From: a virus
Strand: one strand, 5' to 3'
Virus record (IMG/VR): IMGVR_UViG_3300020572_000005
Span: 1-64,000 of that record
Length of the DNA stretch: 64,000 bases
The notes under the pieces: model-generated
The model's database searches: none
What the model saw: only the letters and a program-made list of their open reading frames with translations
Told to the model about the DNA's origin: nothing
Translations under genes and position numbers: made by a program
Shown: positions 51,901 through 60,609 of the stretch, in pieces
Position numbering within the stretch: position 1 is the stretch's first letter
Layout: each line of letters begins with the position of its first letter

Positions 51901-54900
51901 TTGACGATACCAGTCAAGTCAACTTGTATCAACAATTCATTGGCACCAAAGGAACAATATTAAGTGCAGAAATATTCACCGGTGCTAATCTTGCCAAAGA
52001 AATTGCTGACTATCAAATTTACGAAAACTGGGCTGTACTACGCGGCACATATGGAGCAAACGCAAATCGCAGCTATGTTGAGTTGAGATTAAACGAAGCA
52101 CTGTTACAAAGTGACCCAGCCACTGTGCAGATAATTGAGCCAGGCGAATCAAGTTTGGCAAATCAAACTGTGCTGTTAAATGACGTATGGCGCGAAAGTT
52201 ATAAATTAACTTCTCCAGACTTTTTAACAACTACCACAACTCAGATCACTGACACAGCATTGCCAAGCGCAGGCTATGTCAACATCAACGACGTTGATAT
52301 AACAGTATTCTCCTTGGATGATCCAAGCACTATTGCCGCAAACTTAGACACCATCGGTAACGGCACTAAAATATGGGTGGCCAAAACCAACAGCTACGAT
52401 TGGAATATATATCGTGCTACTCAAGTGCCAGGTAGAATTACTCGTGTGACCGACAACCTTGATGGCACTAGTTTAGTAGCATTTACTCAAGTACATAAAT
52501 TATCTCTAGGCGATATCCTAATTGTTCGATTCTTCAACGACGCCTTTAACGGCGTATATCGAGTACTGACTACCCCTACCCCAACCACGCTCACTGTGGC
52601 CTACACATTCCCAAATGGCAATCAAACTACCATAACTGGATCAGGGATAGGATTTTATCTTGACACCATGCGTGTCGCCCAGGCCAGTGACATTGGCACA
52701 TTGTCCTTTGCCAACGACTTGATTCCAGGTGCAATGGCCTGGGTTGATAACAACGGTTCTGGACTATGGGAAGTACTTGAAAAACAAAATGTTTTTGCCG
52801 CCGGCTATGCACTTGAGCCAAGCAATCTAGTGCTTGACAGTGGGTATGGCACAAGTATTGCCCAAGCATACGAAAATATTGCAGCATTGGTTGGCGCACC
52901 ATTGTACGATGGTGGTGTTGGTGCAATTTACCCATACCTGCGTGGCCAGGGTAATTTATATGAAGCAAGTCCATTAATGCAACTAGGAACTGCTGACACA
53001 GTGGGATATGGCAGTGCATTGGCAATTGGTTACCAAGACTGGGCCATTGTGGGTGCCCCTCAAAGTTATAGTGGCGTCGGTTATGTAGCGATACTCTACC
53101 GAGCACCTGCAAGTAATACATTCTTGCAAACGCAACTGTTGATTGCACCTGATTACCTAGCAAGTGCCGGCAGTTTTGGTTCGTCAGTGGCCATCAGCCG
53201 AGATGAACGTTGGGCGTATGTTGGCGCTCCTGCACAAGATGCAGTGTATGCATATGGTCGCGTTGATTTAGAAATTCAAGAAGTAACGTATATCGGCGAT
53301 AGCGTTACTACATCATTTAATTACAGCAATAATTTAGTGTTTGATCTAGCACACCCAGCACAGATCACTGTATTGCTTAATAACTCTATACAGCAGTACG
53401 GAGTTGACTACGATCTAAGCGCGACCTCGGTAATATTTAACACTGCTCCGCTTCAAGATTTACCAATTGTGATAACACGAAATATGTTATCACAATTGGA
53501 TGCCGAAACATATTATAATGTTGAACAAGACTCAACAGACGGTTCCGGTATACTTGCAACATTTACAGTTGAGAGAGTTCGCGGAGACTATGAAGTTACA
53601 ATTACCGGTCCAGGCGTATTCTACCAAATTGGAGACACACTTACCATTGACGCGGCCACCATTGGCGGAGGCACGTCGCCTGCAAATGATTTAGTCATTA
53701 CTATAACTGCTATTGAAGGCAGCGGAGCAATCACTGGATTTACATATTCTGGTTCAGGCGTTTCAAACACATCTGTATTTGATTTAAGTACAACGCTGTA
53801 CACTGCTACAAATCTTAATTCTTTCAGTGTTCGTGTCAACGGCGTACTACAACGTCCTTATATTGATTATACATTTGCAGGAACTACATTAACTTTTGTT
53901 ACATTACCAGCGGCTGGCACCAAAATTGAGGTTGAAACTGGTTCATATTTTGCATACGTTGAAACTATGACTGGTCCGGCAGGTTCTGGATTTGGAACAA
54001 GTGTAGCAACAGCAACAGATGGACAGCAAATAGTAATTGGTGCGCCAACAGATGTAAACAATGCGTTGATCAATGGCAGCACATATGTGTACGATCGCAG
54101 TGTCGCAAGATATCAAGTTGGTGTTGGTGAAACAGCAGTGACAACTTTCGCACTGCCCGCTGGGTTCAACACTCCAGTATCTGTGACGCTCAATAATGCG
54201 TTCTTAACTGATGCTGATCAAATCTTGGGCGGACAATTTACAGTGTCTGGCAGTGATGTAATATTAGAAGATAATGTAACATTGGCAGTGGGCGACATAA
54301 TTGAAGTTGAAAGCAATATTTTCCAGTTGGTGCAGAAGATTACAATTAACAAGCCATTTGATCAAGCAAGTTTTGGCAGTTCGGTTGACCTGTGCTCAAA
54401 TAATTGCAGTATCTATGTTGGTGCACCAACTGATGGCACAGTGTTACCAGGTGCTGGCAGTGTACAACGCAGTGTAAATCAATCTCGTGTGTACGGAGTA
54501 ATATCATCTCTAATTCCAAATCCTGTGTTGACAGGTGGCGATACACTGCGTATTGACAACTATGAAATCGTAATTCCCAACAGCCCCAACAACACTGTAG
54601 CCGGGGTTGTTGACGCCATTAACACTGCCAACGAAGGTGTTGGCATTCCCAATGTACGAGCTTCTGCTCCGGGCGATTTATTCTTTGTAGGCGACGGGGT
54701 TGTAAAAACATATGACATTGGTGTAACTTACTCACAATACACCACTTACAATCCGTTGGTATATGTTGACACTGTAGTGCAAATTCTCAATGTTGACTAT
54801 ACGTACAACAACAGCACTGGTATTATTAGTTTTATTACTGCTCCTGCTGAACAATCTAGCATACGTGTGGTGCAAGGAATATTGACACTGAATGTTATAA

Positions 54901-57900
54901 ATTTAGCGGCTGTGTTATCAAACACACGTTTGACTGTGTTGCCTGGTGTAGTTGGCACAGCGTTTGCTGACTTTGGATTTGTAGATTATGTTTACACACA
55001 GACCATAACAAGTCCTGCACCCACCATTGATGCATATTTTGGCGATGAAGTGGTCATTGACACAACCGCAACAACCCTAGTAGTTGGTGCGCCAAGAGGC
55101 AACTTGTACCAACCAGTTACATTTGACAACAACACAACTTATTTTGACGACCGCAGTACAGTGTTCTCAACAGTGGTTGTGCAAAGTGGTGTAACATACA
55201 CATTTGATTATCTACCAAGCGCAACTGACTCTGCCACCAACCCGGGCCAGTTTGTATTTGGCCAGCAAATGTACGACGACAGCATTATTGAACTAGACCA
55301 GTACGGCACTGCTATCAGTTATGTAACAGGCAGATTGTTGATTGGATCACCTGGAAGTGATTTTGGAGACAGTAGCAATGCCAACTATGGCCGTGTTAGT
55401 GTGTTTGAAAATGCCGACAGAACCCCTGCCTGGACAGTGAAACACATACAACAACCAGTGGTTGATATTGCGTTGTTAAATTCTGTTTATCTGTATGACA
55501 AGCTAGAATCTACTATTACGTCGTATTTGGATTTTATTGATCCGTTGCAAGGCAAAATTCTTGGTGTTGCAAGAGAAAACATTGATTACATTGGCGCAGT
55601 GGATCCTGCCAATTACAACATTGGACCTATTCGCAACGTTGGCAATCCCTGGGCCGCTGCAAGAATTGGAGAAATTTGGTGGGACACTAATTCAGTGCGC
55701 TTTATTGATCCCAACCAAGATGATATTGTGTATGCAAGTCGCCGATGGAGTCAAATATTCCCTGGCAGTAGCGTGGACATTTATCAATGGATTGAAAGTG
55801 ATGTAACGCCTGCCAACTACGCAGGACCAGGTACTCCACTGAGTGTGTTAAGTTACACAGCCCGCTCTGAACTCAACACTGATAATATTTTTGCAACTCG
55901 TTATTATTTCTGGGTGCGTAATATCTCCACAGTGGTGACCACAGCAAACAAAAAGTTAAGCATAAATGCCATTGCCAATTACATAGCAAATCCACGTGCC
56001 AGTGGAATCGCCTACCTGGCACCGCTGAATGCAAGCACTGTTGCAATTTATAATGTGATTGGTTTAATCAGTGCCCAAGATACAATTTTGCACGTTGAGT
56101 ATGATCGTATCAAGAACGATGACAATGTACACCAAGAATATGAGTTGATTGCAGATGGTGTTGCTGACAGTTTCTTAAGTGCTAGCCTTTATTTAAAATT
56201 ACAAGATAGTTTGAGTGGCATCAACGCCATTGGTTCACAGGTGCCTGATCCCAGTTTAAGTCCTGCAGAACGTTACGGTGTTGAGTTTAGACCTCGACAA
56301 AGCATGTTTGTTGATCGATTTGCAGCATTGAAAAATTATTTTGGATATGCCAATCGAATACTGGCAAATTATCCAATATCTGAAACAAAAAGTTTCACAC
56401 TGCTGAACAGCAAAGACCCTGAGCCAACTACAATTCAGGTCTACTATGCTGGAACATTCAACACAGGTAACACTTACACAATTTCCTATGTGGGCACCAC
56501 TGATTTTACTGCAATCGGTGCAGCCAGTAACACAATTGGGGTTTCGTTTGTGGCCACCGGTTCAGGCGAAGGCTCGGGCACTGCTACATTTGTCAATTGG
56601 AACTTGCGTGTTGCTGACTTGACAGAATTAGGTTATCAAAATTTATCAATTGTTCCTATTGGTTACCGATACTTGGTAACCGCAGACTCCAGTAACTTTG
56701 GTTTCTGGACCATATATGATGTTACTGCTGGACCGCTTGTTGGATCTAAAGAACTCAGACTTGTTCGTGTGCAAAATTATGATACCAGCCGCTATTGGAG
56801 TTATATCAACTGGTATACGCCGGGTTACAACAGCACACTAAATCCTGTTGCAACTGTTAAAAATTATGCAGAACTCGCCGAGATAACATTCAACACTGCC
56901 CCAGTTGGTGCAAGTGTCAAGGTAACAAATGCGCCTGCGGGTAAATTTGAAATTTATCAGCGTACACTGACAAGTTGGGACCGTGTGGGACTTGAAGACG
57001 GAACCATTGAGCTCAGTGCAGAATTATGGAACTACGCACTTGGCAACTTTGGATTTGACGTTGAAGTGTTTGATGCACAGTATTTTGACCAAGAACCAGT
57101 GATTGAAACACGTAAGATTGTTCAGGCAATTAATCAACAACTGTTTATCGACGAATTGGCAATCAATCGCAACCGTTCGTTGATATTGATGTTTGAGTTT
57201 ATCATGAGTGAGTTTTCTGCTCCTGCTTGGTTATTAAAAACCAGCCTGATTGATGTTAACCACCGAATTCGTTCACTGATTCCGTATCAAGCATATCGTC
57301 AAGACAATCAAGACTTTGTGTTAAATTACATTCAAGAAGTCAAGCCGTACCACACACAAATTCGTGAGTTTAATTTGCAGTACATCGGAGATGATGAGTA
57401 TCCAGGCGCAGTAACTGACTTTGACAATCCTGCGTTCTTTGATGAGACCTTGACTGTGCCTCAATTCATTGCACCGGTACTGTTGCCATACACACAGTCA
57501 ACAGCAAATAGCCCAACCAATCCTGATGCAGATACTGCATCAAACGCTGAGATATGGACAGAAACTCCTTGGACAAACTGGTATAATAACTACACGTTAA
57601 CAGTTCAATCAGTTGTTATCACCAACACTGGTTCGGGGTATACTGTTGCGCCAACAATTACCGTCACTGGCGATGCCACTACGCCTGCAGAAATGACTGC
57701 TGTTGTTAACAGTGCAGGACAGGTAGTAAGCATTGACATTGTGAATTATGGCAGCGGATATATTACCACCCCAATCATAACTTTTGTAGGCGGCAACGGA
57801 TCAGGTGCCGCAGCCGCAGTTGTCATGGGCAACGACTTGGTTCGTCAGATAAAAACCACAATGAAATATGATAGATATCAGTATGTGTCTACCATTCAAG

Positions 57901-60455
57901 AATGGCAACCAAATGTAAATTATGACGATGGCACACAAGTTAGATATGTGGACCGTGTGTGGCAAGCAAACAGTCCAGACAGCACAGGTGTACAAACTGC
58001 TACATTTGATCCTCTAGACTGGATACTGGTAAATGCTGGCACATTGTCCGGCGTTGACCGTACTATGGGTTTCTACACTCCTACTGTTAATCAACCCGGA
58101 TTGAGTTTGCCATTGCTGATTGACGGAGTTGAATATCCAGGCGTTCAGGTATTTGGTGTTGGTTACGATCAATATCCCGGATTTGACGTGGCACCGTATG
58201 ACTCAACACCGTTTGACAACTTGACATATGGTCCAGAAGGTCGTCCAACATTTGATCAGACCATACTGGATACTATTTTTGAAAGTCCCTACACAGATCC
58301 TTACCTGGGAACACGGCCCACCAGTATCAACATTGAAGGCGGTGAATACATTGATGTGTTCAGCAGTTATGCGCCAGAAGAACTGGTGCCTGGCAGTGAA
58401 TTTGATACTCTTGATATACGTGTTTACACCACACCTGGGGCTGATTGGGCACGTGATGGGCACGGCTTCCGCGCAGAAGTGCGCAAGTTTACTGTTACGT
58501 CTAGCGGCCAAACTTTAAGTTTTGCCGACATTGCTCCTGTCCCTGCAACAATGTTAGTTGTAAATCAAACAACAGGACTTGACTTGATCATTGGCACAGA
58601 TTACACAGCAAACTGGGCAGAACAAACTATCACGTTGGATTCCGGTGTGGTAGTTGGCAGCGAAATAGTAATCACAATGTATTCAATTGGTGGCGGCAAT
58701 CAACTGTTCAAACAGTCATTTAATGGCGCAGAAGTTGGTAGTTCAGTTGTTGTACCAGTGAAATACTCGTTGATTACTCAATTTGTAATTTTTGCCAATG
58801 GTGTGTTGACCACAGACTATACATTTGTGCCTTACAGCACCACCAGCACCGAAGTGGTGTTTACCACACCGTACACCATCAACGATTACTTGATGATCAG
58901 TGCCATTGGACCAACAACAATTGACGACACCGAAATTGACTACAGTTGGTCCGTGCCTGTCACACAGTATATTACAGGGGTGTCAGGTGTGTTAGAGTAC
59001 GACTTGACCAACAGCATGGAGTACACTAACCCAGACAATTTAGTTGTTACTTTTAACGGTATCCGTGCTAGAACGTCTGCAGGCATTGAATACCTGGCTG
59101 ATGGCACAACAGACTACCTGTTACCAACACGACTGGGTTTTTCACAATCACTTATTGCAGACAACGAAGTTCGCGTGTATGTAAATAATATTCCGCAAGT
59201 GTTGGGCGTAGACTTCACAGTTGAGCCTTATGATCCTATCACTCCACGTGCAGTGATGTTTACTACACCATTGACATTGGGTGAAAAGATTTTAATTTGT
59301 GTCACAACAAACACACAAGTGTCAGTTGTTGGCACCCAATTATTATTCAATACATATACTGGAATGATACCATCCAATGGAGATATCATTGCAGTAACAA
59401 GTTGGAATGATACTCGTCAACAAGACATACTAACACAAGTTTACGTTGGTCCAGTAACTGGATCTGCATTATTTGCGGAGCCCTACGACACTACTGATTA
59501 TGATGTTGGACTTGTAACTGACGCAGCCGGATCTTATGACTATTCAGCAGTGCAAAGTGTCACACGCAATGATTTATATCTGAATAGAACAATTCTCAAT
59601 CCTGATCGCCTGTGGGTGACACTGAATGGTCTTCAGATATTTGTCAACGATGGATTTACCATTGTCAACAACACAATAGTATTGGCCAATGGCTATGTTA
59701 TGTCCGCCACAGACGTTGTGATGATCACTGAGTTTACCAACAGCGTTGCGCCCGAAGCTATGGCATTCCGTATATTCCAAGACATGCGTGGGGTCCAGGC
59801 CACGTACCGTATCACACCTGCTACAACAACGTATCTGGTCCAACCACTCAGCACCACCGACGACGTCATATATGTACACAATGCGGCTGCACTGAATCAA
59901 CCAAATTTGGCAGCAAATATATGGGGATTACTGACTATCAATGGTGAACGTATCATGTACCGTAACCGTGACACTGCGGCCAACACAGTGAGTGGACTGC
60001 GACGCGGCACTGCTGGTACAGGCGTTGCTAGTCATGCAGTTGACACGGATGTGTATAATATCAGTCGTGGCAACTTGTTGCCACCTCAGTTCCAAGATTA
60101 CCTTGTAAGTAATCTTGACAACGACATTTTGTTGTATCCAATACTGGGCAACGGAACAAATACTGTATTTGTGGCCGAGCATGTAGATGTGTCTAATTTG
60201 GATGACAGTACCACCATAGAAGAAGCAGTGGAAGTTTACGTGGGCGGTATACGACAATACGGCGGATATGCTGTGATAGATCCAGGCCCAATGTGTACAG
60301 TAGAATTTGATACAGCGCCACCAGAAGGTGTACAAGTTACTATTTTGGTACGCAGAGGCGTATCTTGGTATGCACCTGGAATCAATACACCAAGTAATGG
60401 TGTGGCATTGCAAGATACTGAAACACAGGCCGCAAGGTTTTTACGTGGTGAATAA
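45930..60455 (+). CDS. Giant mosaic baseplate wedge protein, gp7-type
   Basis: A 4841-residue protein, nearly five times T4 gp7. The N-terminus ('RTVDFLPEIFQTSTNKQFL', then 'RTDYQLEPGV') marks the gp7-type family of aquatic T4-like phages. Modules in order: residues ~190-360, two cupredoxin-like repeats ('PLTLVRGNTYVFNLNLGV', 'GFWIQAEPGVEG'); ~1150-1850, the conserved wedge part; ~2355-3150, six FG-GAP-like repeats ('FGSSVAISRDERWAYVGAP') alternating with a beta-module ('VLLNNSIQQYGVDYDL'); ~3520-3555, a 'GTTDFTAIGAA' module; ~3900-3970, two 'GSGY' repeats; then more beta-modules. Near the end lies 'TINGERIMYRNRDT'. No frameshift is seen. It probably absorbs the roles of T4 gp7, gp8 and perhaps gp10 at the baseplate rim. 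Confidence 0.9.
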   Translation: MAKVRTVDFLPEIFQTSTNKQFLAATLDQLVQEPQFKKTQGYVGRRVGPGVNADDKYVVEPTRSRTDYQLEPGVVFRKTDSTVIKDAVTYPGITDALGTQGAFVDQSERLYTSEYYTWDPQINWDKFVNYSQYYWLPDGPLSVDVGGTAVPLTADYTVTRENGVYTFSNYTGSNPTITLLRNGNYTFTVAQNATETVNYRVTAATTSAYIIDYLPNPPLTLVRGNTYVFNLNLGVVSPFWIKTSPSQGRIDQYNTGVSRNGANTGNITFTVPQDAPDTLYYASETQFNMQGVLTIVDGTPGTGPGFWIQAEPGVEGVLPYAPNISSRDVLGVTNNGEDLGVVTFNVPESTAQSFYYGLTSIGSVDLATNLLFDQINNVFLSEFFAANPTGIDGTTNLNGRTLVFLNTTTGDDGWEVVSPFDPLPASGIGTGSYDSTAFAQAIPLTQPDRYSVWQITYVTSSGGQQYIQLNPVLPVAELEKFTIAFGNQYSNTGWYKDASGYFEEIPLLTAIKDTLYYQDGTDPGIFGQIRLLDQTNATTTYINDIIGKPNYTSSNGVVFTNGLKVQFRGSTIPAEYENQEYYVEGVGTAIKLLPVGDFITPEPYTQNALIPFDSLRYDEGNYDASLNAPLIPEYLTIGRASPDLNPWTRSNRWFHIDVINASATYNNTTPILSNSQSAKRPIIEFNAGTRLYDFGTQGKLPVNIVDFTITDALSTINGSLGYGIDGYEFVNGTRVIFAADTDSEVRNKIYVVNFITPDTVPPLIAQPIIDLVPADDSTVLVDQTVVTLSGLTTQGTSYYYDGITWLRAQQKTATNQAPLFNVYDSAGISFSDRAKYPSSTFAGSKLFSYATGQGAVDTVLGLPLRYLSINNIGDIVFDNNFYTDQFTYAIQNTAQTINISDGYSYQYVDRVIYERELGWQVAATPSLIRQQFQFAYDGSPLRFNINIPENTVVPAIQLYVANKYILPAEYTVTRTAATTTIILNNIYTPGSIIEVQVLSNDLSDNGFYQVPINLANNPFNVNSPYFTLGTIRTHYESIARNLIDFTGDINGPNNTRDLGNIGRYGTTILEQSAPLTLAGFFMRSSEYNIFKSLEFNDREYTKFKNRLLENAIRNEWGNLTTSEILDSVVTDLNIGKTNINSFYYSDMLPSGNVYTDTVYTVTPITVGIFDTLQTHSFTSANFLGLLVYLNDTLLTLNYDYTVATDGPTLTVTVPLTVGDVVTIREYADTAGNYVPNTPTKMGLYQAFKPEVFLDENYVNPTVVIRGHDGSITTAFGDMRDDILLEFERRIFNNLKTEGNPVPIPPEEVIPGYFRTTDYTQAEITTILGESFLTWVGQNKLDYKTQQYIANNPFTYNYSQAGDKEKDLPLLGAWRGISRYFYDTLSPNYTPWEMLGFSQQPAWWETRYGPAPYTQDNLVLWDDIQAGIVADPDGYYIKPDFVRPNLSTYFIPTGTEGQLLSPLDSVVGQYDPNAFRKSWVVGDGGPVEAAWWTSSSYPFAVMRLLALTRPAKFFSLFADRDLYKYSTEFEQYLYNGRYRLDANGVEVYGGNVDISTGVVTPVSKASYINWIVDYNQQLGINSTQALEEALANLDVRLCWRTGSFTDKEYLKIYTERSSPNSLNSSLLLPDESYDLMLYKNSPFASVAYSAVIVQLTDAGYAVFGYSTTDPYFDIYASRTSGELQTISAGGSTVRVPRQYTNDIVQVPYGFVFTNQSSVVDFLLSYGQYLTTQGLVFDTRENGYTLDWKQMASEFLYWANQGWAVDSLINLNPAALQLTAERPGAVVDSISVQNPENMLLDQNRTPFDARNLVIERLENRFTINGTNNQAISYVKLQFVSYEDIVILNNVSIFADLIYNPPTGARQTRVYVSAITTTEWNGTLNAQGFVLNRDNVKEWAPNIKYAKGEIVLYKNLYWSAQDIIQPKREFAYSDWVKSDYTKIQKGLLPNIANKADQLENSYNTQTANLEADNDLLSFGLIGFQPRDYMVALNLDDTSQVNLYQQFIGTKGTILSAEIFTGANLAKEIADYQIYENWAVLRGTYGANANRSYVELRLNEALLQSDPATVQIIEPGESSLANQTVLLNDVWRESYKLTSPDFLTTTTTQITDTALPSAGYVNINDVDITVFSLDDPSTIAANLDTIGNGTKIWVAKTNSYDWNIYRATQVPGRITRVTDNLDGTSLVAFTQVHKLSLGDILIVRFFNDAFNGVYRVLTTPTPTTLTVAYTFPNGNQTTITGSGIGFYLDTMRVAQASDIGTLSFANDLIPGAMAWVDNNGSGLWEVLEKQNVFAAGYALEPSNLVLDSGYGTSIAQAYENIAALVGAPLYDGGVGAIYPYLRGQGNLYEASPLMQLGTADTVGYGSALAIGYQDWAIVGAPQSYSGVGYVAILYRAPASNTFLQTQLLIAPDYLASAGSFGSSVAISRDERWAYVGAPAQDAVYAYGRVDLEIQEVTYIGDSVTTSFNYSNNLVFDLAHPAQITVLLNNSIQQYGVDYDLSATSVIFNTAPLQDLPIVITRNMLSQLDAETYYNVEQDSTDGSGILATFTVERVRGDYEVTITGPGVFYQIGDTLTIDAATIGGGTSPANDLVITITAIEGSGAITGFTYSGSGVSNTSVFDLSTTLYTATNLNSFSVRVNGVLQRPYIDYTFAGTTLTFVTLPAAGTKIEVETGSYFAYVETMTGPAGSGFGTSVATATDGQQIVIGAPTDVNNALINGSTYVYDRSVARYQVGVGETAVTTFALPAGFNTPVSVTLNNAFLTDADQILGGQFTVSGSDVILEDNVTLAVGDIIEVESNIFQLVQKITINKPFDQASFGSSVDLCSNNCSIYVGAPTDGTVLPGAGSVQRSVNQSRVYGVISSLIPNPVLTGGDTLRIDNYEIVIPNSPNNTVAGVVDAINTANEGVGIPNVRASAPGDLFFVGDGVVKTYDIGVTYSQYTTYNPLVYVDTVVQILNVDYTYNNSTGIISFITAPAEQSSIRVVQGILTLNVINLAAVLSNTRLTVLPGVVGTAFADFGFVDYVYTQTITSPAPTIDAYFGDEVVIDTTATTLVVGAPRGNLYQPVTFDNNTTYFDDRSTVFSTVVVQSGVTYTFDYLPSATDSATNPGQFVFGQQMYDDSIIELDQYGTAISYVTGRLLIGSPGSDFGDSSNANYGRVSVFENADRTPAWTVKHIQQPVVDIALLNSVYLYDKLESTITSYLDFIDPLQGKILGVARENIDYIGAVDPANYNIGPIRNVGNPWAAARIGEIWWDTNSVRFIDPNQDDIVYASRRWSQIFPGSSVDIYQWIESDVTPANYAGPGTPLSVLSYTARSELNTDNIFATRYYFWVRNISTVVTTANKKLSINAIANYIANPRASGIAYLAPLNASTVAIYNVIGLISAQDTILHVEYDRIKNDDNVHQEYELIADGVADSFLSASLYLKLQDSLSGINAIGSQVPDPSLSPAERYGVEFRPRQSMFVDRFAALKNYFGYANRILANYPISETKSFTLLNSKDPEPTTIQVYYAGTFNTGNTYTISYVGTTDFTAIGAASNTIGVSFVATGSGEGSGTATFVNWNLRVADLTELGYQNLSIVPIGYRYLVTADSSNFGFWTIYDVTAGPLVGSKELRLVRVQNYDTSRYWSYINWYTPGYNSTLNPVATVKNYAELAEITFNTAPVGASVKVTNAPAGKFEIYQRTLTSWDRVGLEDGTIELSAELWNYALGNFGFDVEVFDAQYFDQEPVIETRKIVQAINQQLFIDELAINRNRSLILMFEFIMSEFSAPAWLLKTSLIDVNHRIRSLIPYQAYRQDNQDFVLNYIQEVKPYHTQIREFNLQYIGDDEYPGAVTDFDNPAFFDETLTVPQFIAPVLLPYTQSTANSPTNPDADTASNAEIWTETPWTNWYNNYTLTVQSVVITNTGSGYTVAPTITVTGDATTPAEMTAVVNSAGQVVSIDIVNYGSGYITTPIITFVGGNGSGAAAAVVMGNDLVRQIKTTMKYDRYQYVSTIQEWQPNVNYDDGTQVRYVDRVWQANSPDSTGVQTATFDPLDWILVNAGTLSGVDRTMGFYTPTVNQPGLSLPLLIDGVEYPGVQVFGVGYDQYPGFDVAPYDSTPFDNLTYGPEGRPTFDQTILDTIFESPYTDPYLGTRPTSINIEGGEYIDVFSSYAPEELVPGSEFDTLDIRVYTTPGADWARDGHGFRAEVRKFTVTSSGQTLSFADIAPVPATMLVVNQTTGLDLIIGTDYTANWAEQTITLDSGVVVGSEIVITMYSIGGGNQLFKQSFNGAEVGSSVVVPVKYSLITQFVIFANGVLTTDYTFVPYSTTSTEVVFTTPYTINDYLMISAIGPTTIDDTEIDYSWSVPVTQYITGVSGVLEYDLTNSMEYTNPDNLVVTFNGIRARTSAGIEYLADGTTDYLLPTRLGFSQSLIADNEVRVYVNNIPQVLGVDFTVEPYDPITPRAVMFTTPLTLGEKILICVTTNTQVSVVGTQLLFNTYTGMIPSNGDIIAVTSWNDTRQQDILTQVYVGPVTGSALFAEPYDTTDYDVGLVTDAAGSYDYSAVQSVTRNDLYLNRTILNPDRLWVTLNGLQIFVNDGFTIVNNTIVLANGYVMSATDVVMITEFTNSVAPEAMAFRIFQDMRGVQATYRITPATTTYLVQPLSTTDDVIYVHNAAALNQPNLAANIWGLLTINGERIMYRNRDTAANTVSGLRRGTAGTGVASHAVDTDVYNISRGNLLPPQFQDYLVSNLDNDILLYPILGNGTNTVFVAEHVDVSNLDDSTTIEEAVEVYVGGIRQYGGYAVIDPGPMCTVEFDTAPPEGVQVTILVRRGVSWYAPGINTPSNGVALQDTETQAARFLRGE

Positions 60456-60459
60456 TCAA

Positions 60460-60467
60460 GGTAAATA
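60460..60467 (+). promoter_or_regulatory. Late-type box GGTAAATA 4 nt before ATG
   Basis: Six of eight bases match. The spacing is 4 nt to the ATG at 60472. An AAGG overlapping the box is a poorly placed Shine-Dalgarno alternative. Confidence 0.35.
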
Positions 60468-60471
60468 AAGC

Positions 60472-60609
60472 ATGAATCAAAGTACACAACCTCAACAGCC
60501 AGTGGCACCGGCTAAGAAACCCAATGAAACAGGATCGATTTCTGTTGAAGGGCATATTCGTATTTTTGACCCAAAAACCAAGGAAGTCATAGTGGAGAAG
60601 CGAGCATGA
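60472..60609 (+). CDS. 45-aa protein related to the start of the next gene
   Basis: ATG at 60472, stop TGA at 60607-60609, overlapping the ATG at 60606 (ATGA). The last 24 residues ('ISVEGHIRIFDPKTKEVIVE', then KRA) align with residues 9-30 of the next protein ('AKIEGFVKIHDPVTGKVLVD'), so it is a short paralogue or partial duplicate. The N-terminus is Gln/Pro-rich. It probably accompanies the neighbouring structural protein. Confidence 0.7.
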   Translation: MNQSTQPQQPVAPAKKPNETGSISVEGHIRIFDPKTKEVIVEKRA

